Source: Verrucomicrobiota bacterium
GTDB taxonomy: Bacteria; Verrucomicrobiota; Verrucomicrobiia; Limisphaerales; UBA8199
NCBI GenBank assembly: GCA_012517205.1
Contig: JAAYVL010000162.1
Location: 1 to 48,021 of the forward strand
Reading direction: 5' to 3'
Length of the DNA: 48,021 nucleotides
The translations under genes and the position numbers were made by a program. The notes below the pieces were generated by a model. That model did not search any database. It was not told where the DNA came from and worked only from the letters and a program-made list of their open reading frames with translations. Shown here piece by piece: positions 43,053-48,021 of this stretch. The number at the start of each line of letters is the position of its first letter. The first letter of the stretch is position 1.

Positions 43053-43728
43053 GGCATTATTCCAAATATAGCTGGTGGTCGGCGGGGGCCCGGGATGATG
43101 TTCCCAAGAACGCCCAGACCGACCGTTCCGGCGCGGATGATGATTTGAGCTGGCTCTACCCGGAATACGCCAAGAGCGTGGGCAGCTATATATGCCCCGC
43201 CACCCAGAATTATGTCACCACGACCAACCTGATTGACCTGATGGACATGAACGGCGCCAAAATCGGAGGGCAAACGCTGCGGGATTTGTGCGACAACGGC
43301 ATTGGGCCGAAGGCGCGCGGAACCAGCTACGAATGTTTTGGCAATTTCACCGCCAAGATGACGGGCAAGGGCATCGCCACGAAAAAGACCGAAACTTCCG
43401 TGGCCACCTTTAAGATCTGCTACTATGCGCCCTACCTGGGCGTGGTGCCGGGGCCGTCCCGGATTTTTCTGCTGACGGACGCGGATGACACCTCGACGCT
43501 GGTGGACAAGAACGATATCAACAACTGGCCGGACAGCCCGACGGATAATCATGGCAAGTATGGCCAGAATTTCACTTTTTGCGATGGCCACGCCGAATGG
43601 GTCAGCCAGCGGAAATTCATCGAAGTCTGGAATGTTTCGCATGACTCGTCCCGGGTGGCGGGCGTGAGCCCCTAGTTTTTCCGTCTTTGCGTTTTATTAC
43701 TTCAAACTAAACCCCAGATAAACCAACA

Positions 43729-46700
43729 ATGAAAAATAAAATGGACAACAATACATCGGGCCTCCCGCGAGGCGGAACCCTGCGCTTGAACGTTACGCGA
43801 GCCATCCTGGCCTTGGTGATGACTTTGCTGCTGGGCCTGGCCGGGCCCCAGGCCTGGGCCAATAACGGCGTGGCGGCGGGGCATCTCAAGGTGACCGCCG
43901 TGAACGGAAGCTATGTCAACACCAACGTGACGGTGACGCCGACGGTCTTGATCAATGGGTTCCTGCCCGTCCAGCTCGACACCTGGACGGTCACCACCCC
44001 GACGTCAACCAATACCTTTCCCTGCTGGAACACGGCCGATTACTATGTGCAGATCGGGGAAACCCGGGCCGATGATGTTGCCAAGGGGATCCTGATTGGC
44101 GCGGTGGCGCAAAACGCGCGCACAAACCAGTATGTCGCGGGCACCAATGCCGTAGGCTACGCCGCTCCTTCGGTGACGGAGGAAAGCTTCGGCTCCTGGC
44201 GAATCCAAACGCAGACGACCAACGTATCGGGGACGGCCGGGAGCACGCGGGAATGGAACGTGGATGTGGCGGGGGCCTGGTTCCCGTATGACCGCTACAT
44301 CGGCGCTATTGCGCGCAATGCCTCCCGCAAGAACGGCTGGGTGAACGATTTTATTATCGGTTCCCCCGAGATCGTTTACGGCTCGACGTTTATGGATTGC
44401 ATTCCCGATGGCTCCGGCGGCTGCGCGGCCAACGGCGGCGTCTTTACGCTGGACCTGAGGAGTTACGGCATTAACTCGCAGACCGACGGAATCCTGCTGG
44501 TCAACCACGGCAAGGATGAGGGCAACTTCGCGCTGTCGAAGGCGGAAGAGGACGGGACGTGGACGATGTATGTGCATGACCTCTCCACGGGCACCGCGAG
44601 CAACTATGAGCAGGATCCGATTGCGTTTGTGTATATCCCGCGGACGGATACGTCGCTGATTTCGGGCAAGCTGGACGGGGACGGGGGGATCATGATGTAT
44701 AGCGGCAATGCGCCGCAGTTCACGACTGAAAAGCTGGCCAATGGCCGCCACCGGCTGACCATCAACGGCTATGCGGCCACCAACGGGGTCTTGATCGTTT
44801 CGGCGGAGGGCGGCGGGACGTATAACCTGGACAACATCGTCAGCTACGAGATTACCCCCGACGGGCAAAGTTTTGAGTTGCAGTCGCGCGACACGCCCAA
44901 TTTTGGGTTGCAGTCGCCGTACCGACTGGTCGGCGGCGCGCGCTCTCCGGAAGCGGCGTTTTCGTTTGTGTTCATCCCGGCGCCGACCGAGGTGGGATTT
45001 GAAGTGTGGCCGCAGGCGAACCTGCTGACCGCCGAGACGCCCAATGCGTATTATGCCGGCAGCTTTACCAATTCATTCACGGTGCACCTGACGGCCAAGC
45101 CCACGGCGAATGTGACGATCAGCGGAATCGTTTCGAGCGACCCGACCGAGGGGGTGGTCTGCGACGGCTTGACCAGCCTGACGTTCACGCCGGACAACTG
45201 GTGGATCCCGCAGACCGTGCGGGTGACGGGGGTGGACGACCTGGATGCGGACGGGCAGGTGGCCTACTCGATCGTGCTGCCGGCGGCGGTGAGCGCGGAT
45301 GCGCGCTATAACGGGTTGAAGCCGGCGGATGTGGGCTGCCTCAACGCGGACAACGAGGCGGGGATCAGCGTGAGCGCGACGCGCCTGACGACCAGCGAGG
45401 GGGGCCTGACGGCGACCTTCCAGGTGTCCTTGAACACGGCGCCGACCTCGGACGATACGACGATCACGCTCACCTCGAGCGATACGACGGAAGGAACCGT
45501 TGACCCGCCGAGCCTTACGTTCACGTCGTTGAACTGGTCGAACCGGCAGACGGTGACGGTCACGGGCGTGGATGACGCGGTGATTGACGGGGATGTGATC
45601 TATACGATCGTGACGGGGGCGGCGACGAGCTCGGACCCGGCCTATAACGGGCTGGACGCGCTGGACGTGACGGTGGTGAACCTGGACAACGACGCGCCGG
45701 GTTTGTCCATAACGCCCAAGGGAATGTTGACGGTGAGCGAACCCAATACCGCGCTCAATCTCGGGGTGGCGTTGACGTGCCAGCCGGCCGCCAACGTGAC
45801 GGTCAGCATCAGCTCGAGCGATGTGACCGAGGGCACGGTGAGCCCGGCGTCGCGGACGTTTACGCCGGCCAACTGGAATACGCCGCAGAGTTTCACGCTG
45901 ACCGCCGCGGATGACCTGCTGACGGACGGCACGGTGGGCTACACGGTGACGCTGACGGCCAGCTCGAGCGCGCCGGGTTGGAACGGATTAACGGTGGTTC
46001 TGCCGGCGCAGACGCTGGACAACGAACCGGTGCTGACGCTGCCGTCGGGGGCGATGCAATACGGGATTGACTGGCCGGGGATGGTGATTGACGGGCAGGC
46101 GACCATCGTGGATGCCGATACGTACGACTACAACGCCGGGTCGCTGACCGTGACGCTGACGGCCAATGCCCAAAGCAATGACCGGCTGGGAATCCGCAAC
46201 CAGGGAATGGATTGGCAGCAGATCGGGGTCTCGGGCAACACCGTGACCTACAGCGGGTCGCCGATCGGGACCTTTGCCGGCGGGGTGGGCGCCACGCCGC
46301 TGGTGATTACGTTCAATGCTTCGGCCAACCCGGAAGCGGCGCAGGCGCTGGCGCGAAACATTACCTACCACAACGTGACCAACGCGCCCCTGCAGGATCC
46401 GCGCACGGTGGCGTTCACGCTGGCCGATGGCGATGGCGGCAGCAGCACCGACAGCAAGCAAATCATCGTGTCGAAGGTGCATATCAGCGACTTCCAGTAC
46501 GGGAAGGACGCGGGGTTTGGGGTTTATACGGGCGCCAGCGATTGCGAGATCTATTCGCGCGTGAATGAATACGACTCCTACCCGAGGGGCACCTGGTCGG
46601 ACCCGAACAACGGGCTTTACGGGCTGGTGGTGCATATCAACAAGAACACGGCAACCGGCTACGACCAGCAGGTGCTGCTGCGGTTTGACGACATCGTGGG

Positions 46701-47952
46701 AACCAATCCGGGCCAGATCCCGCCGGGCGCCACGATCGTATCGGCGGATCTGCTGCTCACCGTAATGAACGGCGGAGATGGCAGCCCGCTTTACCGGATG
46801 CTGATTGATTGGGATCCGGAATCCTCGACCTGGAATGGTTTTGGGGATGGCGTGCAGATGGACGGGGTGGAGGCGGAAACGACCTACTACTCGCAGTTTA
46901 ATGCGTCGGATCACTCGGGCAGCACGGGAACGGGCCGGATTCAGTTCAGCGTGTTGCGGGACGTGCAGGCCTGGGTGAATGGCACGAATAACTACGGGTG
47001 GGTGATGCCGTCCTGGGGCCCGTTCGCCAGCAACGACAATACGATCTTCGCCCCGGCGGAGGCGACGAACCTGGTGACGCGGCCGCAATTGCTGGTGCGG
47101 TGGCTGCCCGTGGAGCCGACGATCAAGATGGCGAGCTTCCGGCAGGGCCAGAATGGCTACACGGGCGCGGTGGATACGCGCATCCGGGAGCTGACGCCGG
47201 ATACGGAGTATTCGACGGTCACGTCCGTTCTCGTGGACTACGAAGTGACTCCGCCCAATGAGGACGCCGAGCAAGCGATCCTGCGGTTTGACCACCTGGT
47301 CGGGACCGGGGCGGGGCAGGTGCCGCCGTTTGCGAAGATTCACGCGGCGGAACTGGACCTGACCAGCACCGGCTCCAATGCGATGGGTGACGGCGGGACC
47401 TTCCACCGGATGCTGATTCCGTGGGAAGCGGCGACGTCCACCTGGAACTTCTTTGTGGAAGGCATCCAGGCCGACGACGTGGAAGCGGTGAATGCGCCGA
47501 CGGTGGTGGCGGGCAACGACACGGGCGATCCGAACGTGCAGGGCGGGTGGAATACCTTTGACCTGACCGCGGACGTGCAACTGTGGGCCAACGGCGAGGC
47601 CAACTACGGTTGGGCGGTGTTGCCGTGGCCGTATGGCGGGGATGGCTGGGGCTTCTACACGGCGGATCACGCCAATCAGGCGGTGCGCCCGCAACTGCGG
47701 GTTTATTATACCCCGACGCGGCCGGTGATGATCTCGGCCGAAGTGGCCGGGGCTCCTCCCTCCAGTGTGACGGTGCTCTTCGAGGGCGAACCGGGCAAGA
47801 CCTACGAGGTCTGGCGCAGCCCGGCGGCGGCCGGAGCGGGAGTCAACTGGACGAAGGTTGGCGAGGCGACGGCAACCTTGAGCGGGGTGGCGACCTTTGT
47901 GGATCCCGCGCCCCTGGCCAATAGCGCGTATTATCGGGCGCGCACGAAATAG
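43729..47952 (+). CDS. Giant modular exported protein (Calx-beta-like, cadherin-like and DNRLRE domains)
   Basis: A 1407-residue exported protein. Signal peptide: about residues 1-45 (LVMTLLLGLAGPQAWA). An N-terminal domain of unknown type spans about 46-420. Three Calx-beta-like repeats follow at about 420-540, 543-655 and 656-768 (GVDDLDADGQVAYSIV, GVDDAVIDGDVIYTIV and ADDLLTDGTVGYTVTL). A cadherin-like repeat is at about 770-915 (NDRLGIRNQG, IGTFAGGVGATPLVITFNAS). Two DNRLRE-type beta domains are at about 917-1120 and 1128-1330 (QVLLRFDDIV, VQAWVNGTNNYGW; EQAILRFDHLV, VQLWANGEANYGW). A short fibronectin-like end (GKTYEVWRSP) closes it. No catalytic domain is seen, so a surface adhesion or matrix role is inferred. 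It starts 53 bp after the pseudopilin gene and may share its transcript, which the insertion would disturb. Confidence 0.88.
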   Translation: MKNKMDNNTSGLPRGGTLRLNVTRAILALVMTLLLGLAGPQAWANNGVAAGHLKVTAVNGSYVNTNVTVTPTVLINGFLPVQLDTWTVTTPTSTNTFPCWNTADYYVQIGETRADDVAKGILIGAVAQNARTNQYVAGTNAVGYAAPSVTEESFGSWRIQTQTTNVSGTAGSTREWNVDVAGAWFPYDRYIGAIARNASRKNGWVNDFIIGSPEIVYGSTFMDCIPDGSGGCAANGGVFTLDLRSYGINSQTDGILLVNHGKDEGNFALSKAEEDGTWTMYVHDLSTGTASNYEQDPIAFVYIPRTDTSLISGKLDGDGGIMMYSGNAPQFTTEKLANGRHRLTINGYAATNGVLIVSAEGGGTYNLDNIVSYEITPDGQSFELQSRDTPNFGLQSPYRLVGGARSPEAAFSFVFIPAPTEVGFEVWPQANLLTAETPNAYYAGSFTNSFTVHLTAKPTANVTISGIVSSDPTEGVVCDGLTSLTFTPDNWWIPQTVRVTGVDDLDADGQVAYSIVLPAAVSADARYNGLKPADVGCLNADNEAGISVSATRLTTSEGGLTATFQVSLNTAPTSDDTTITLTSSDTTEGTVDPPSLTFTSLNWSNRQTVTVTGVDDAVIDGDVIYTIVTGAATSSDPAYNGLDALDVTVVNLDNDAPGLSITPKGMLTVSEPNTALNLGVALTCQPAANVTVSISSSDVTEGTVSPASRTFTPANWNTPQSFTLTAADDLLTDGTVGYTVTLTASSSAPGWNGLTVVLPAQTLDNEPVLTLPSGAMQYGIDWPGMVIDGQATIVDADTYDYNAGSLTVTLTANAQSNDRLGIRNQGMDWQQIGVSGNTVTYSGSPIGTFAGGVGATPLVITFNASANPEAAQALARNITYHNVTNAPLQDPRTVAFTLADGDGGSSTDSKQIIVSKVHISDFQYGKDAGFGVYTGASDCEIYSRVNEYDSYPRGTWSDPNNGLYGLVVHINKNTATGYDQQVLLRFDDIVGTNPGQIPPGATIVSADLLLTVMNGGDGSPLYRMLIDWDPESSTWNGFGDGVQMDGVEAETTYYSQFNASDHSGSTGTGRIQFSVLRDVQAWVNGTNNYGWVMPSWGPFASNDNTIFAPAEATNLVTRPQLLVRWLPVEPTIKMASFRQGQNGYTGAVDTRIRELTPDTEYSTVTSVLVDYEVTPPNEDAEQAILRFDHLVGTGAGQVPPFAKIHAAELDLTSTGSNAMGDGGTFHRMLIPWEAATSTWNFFVEGIQADDVEAVNAPTVVAGNDTGDPNVQGGWNTFDLTADVQLWANGEANYGWAVLPWPYGGDGWGFYTADHANQAVRPQLRVYYTPTRPVMISAEVAGAPPSSVTVLFEGEPGKTYEVWRSPAAAGAGVNWTKVGEATATLSGVATFVDPAPLANSAYYRARTK

Positions 47953-47985
47953 CGGCCGGCCGTTGCTCATAATGCGGTAAAATCG

Positions 47986-48013
47986 AGCGGGACGGTGGGG
48001 TCACCGTCCCGCT
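47986..48013 (+). terminator. Strong intrinsic terminator after the giant exported protein
   Basis: A perfect 12-bp stem AGCGGGACGGTG/CACCGTCCCGCT with a GGGT loop, followed by TTCTTT, 33 bp after the stop codon. Confidence 0.8.
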
Positions 48014-48021
48014 TTCTTTAG

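Larger units (their letters stand above)
41303..43675 (+). pseudogene. Type II secretion/type IV pseudopilin gene split by an insertion sequence
   Basis: Two exact parts of one gene. The 5' part (41303-41507) encodes [20 protein letters not shown] followed by a long hydrophobic helix, the prepilin cleavage/methylation leader, and the [18 protein letters not shown] block typical of Verrucomicrobiota pseudopilins. The 3' part (43053-43675) continues GHYSKYSWWSAGARDDVPKN and ends with YGQNFTFCDGHAEWVSQRKF, the family's closing FCDGHVEW-type motif. Joining 41507 to 43053 gives one uninterrupted frame of 276 codons including the stop (275 residues). The insertion, 41508-43047, lies at the Arg-Gly codons of DDNRGHY. 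As it stands the gene makes only a truncated protein with the leader and helix. Confidence 0.92.

Noticed and set aside
42996-43642. Upstream extension of the transposase frame into the pseudopilin
   Set aside because: The frame crosses the right end of the element and its duplication, so it cannot be part of the transposase gene.
45988-47970. 660-codon minus-strand open frame
   Set aside because: Antisense to the giant exported protein; Arg/His/Pro-rich with no recognisable domain.

Overview
The window is about 48 kb of high-GC DNA from a bacterium that looks like a member of the Verrucomicrobiota (Limisphaerales/Pedosphaera-like). The assignment rests on gene content, not on a marker gene: a pseudopilin with the [20 protein letters not shown] leader, a YXWV-type DUF6600 protein, Tat-exported Gfo/Idh/MocA oxidoreductases, a DUF1080 glycoside-active protein, an alkaline-ceramidase-like protein and many exported proteins with Pro/Ala-rich tails. 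Shine-Dalgarno sequences are weak or absent before many genes. I saw no rRNA, tRNA or CRISPR array.

Layout. 0.4-2.9 kb (+): membrane-anchored TPR protein, UDP-glucose dehydrogenase and a MutT-like Nudix enzyme. 3.0-5.7 kb (-): a double-domain nucleoside diphosphate kinase with a small zinc-ribbon protein, a YdfG-like SDR and a small membrane protein. 5.8-13.4 kb (+): four exported proteins, namely a serine-hydrolase (AmiE-like)/NamZ (DUF1343) fusion for peptidoglycan muropeptide breakdown, a Tat-targeted DegT/DnrJ aminotransferase-fold protein, a nucleoside hydrolase and a long DUF6600 protein. 14.1-16.1 kb (+): ruvC-ruvA-acyltransferase, overlapping. 16.1-17.9 kb (-): Pit phosphate transporter with its DUF47 partner. 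18-25.3 kb: Tat-exported oxidoreductase, HtrA protease, a B12-type and a SPASM-type radical SAM pair, a TrpG/PabA amidotransferase and an RRM RNA-binding protein. 25.4-31.4 kb (-): sugar- and lipid-related exported genes (two Gfo/Idh/MocA proteins, DUF1080, antiporter, ceramidase-like). 31.4-39.5 kb: squalene-synthase-like enzyme, argH, two membrane-anchored unknowns, clpX-clpP and a TPR protein. 40.5-48 kb: flavin reductase-like protein, a pseudopilin gene split by an insertion sequence, and a 1407-residue modular exported protein ending at a strong terminator.

Two things stand out. First, three copies of a 107-123 bp nested palindrome lie in three intergenic regions (86-192, 13673-13781, 40030-40152). 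The arms share a conserved core containing two TGTACA sites, show paired substitutions that keep the arms complementary, and are each flanked by a different short palindrome, as if a palindromic element had entered the tip of an existing stem-loop. Second, a 1540-bp insertion sequence (41508-43047) with doubled terminal repeats has split a pseudopilin gene and left a 5-bp CCGGG duplication. Removing the element plus one duplication restores one uninterrupted 275-codon frame, so the insertion is probably recent.

The coding set otherwise suggests an aerobic heterotroph with a large investment in exported sugar, glycolipid and cell-wall chemistry, next to normal housekeeping (Holliday junction processing, Clp proteolysis, arginine synthesis, phosphate uptake).
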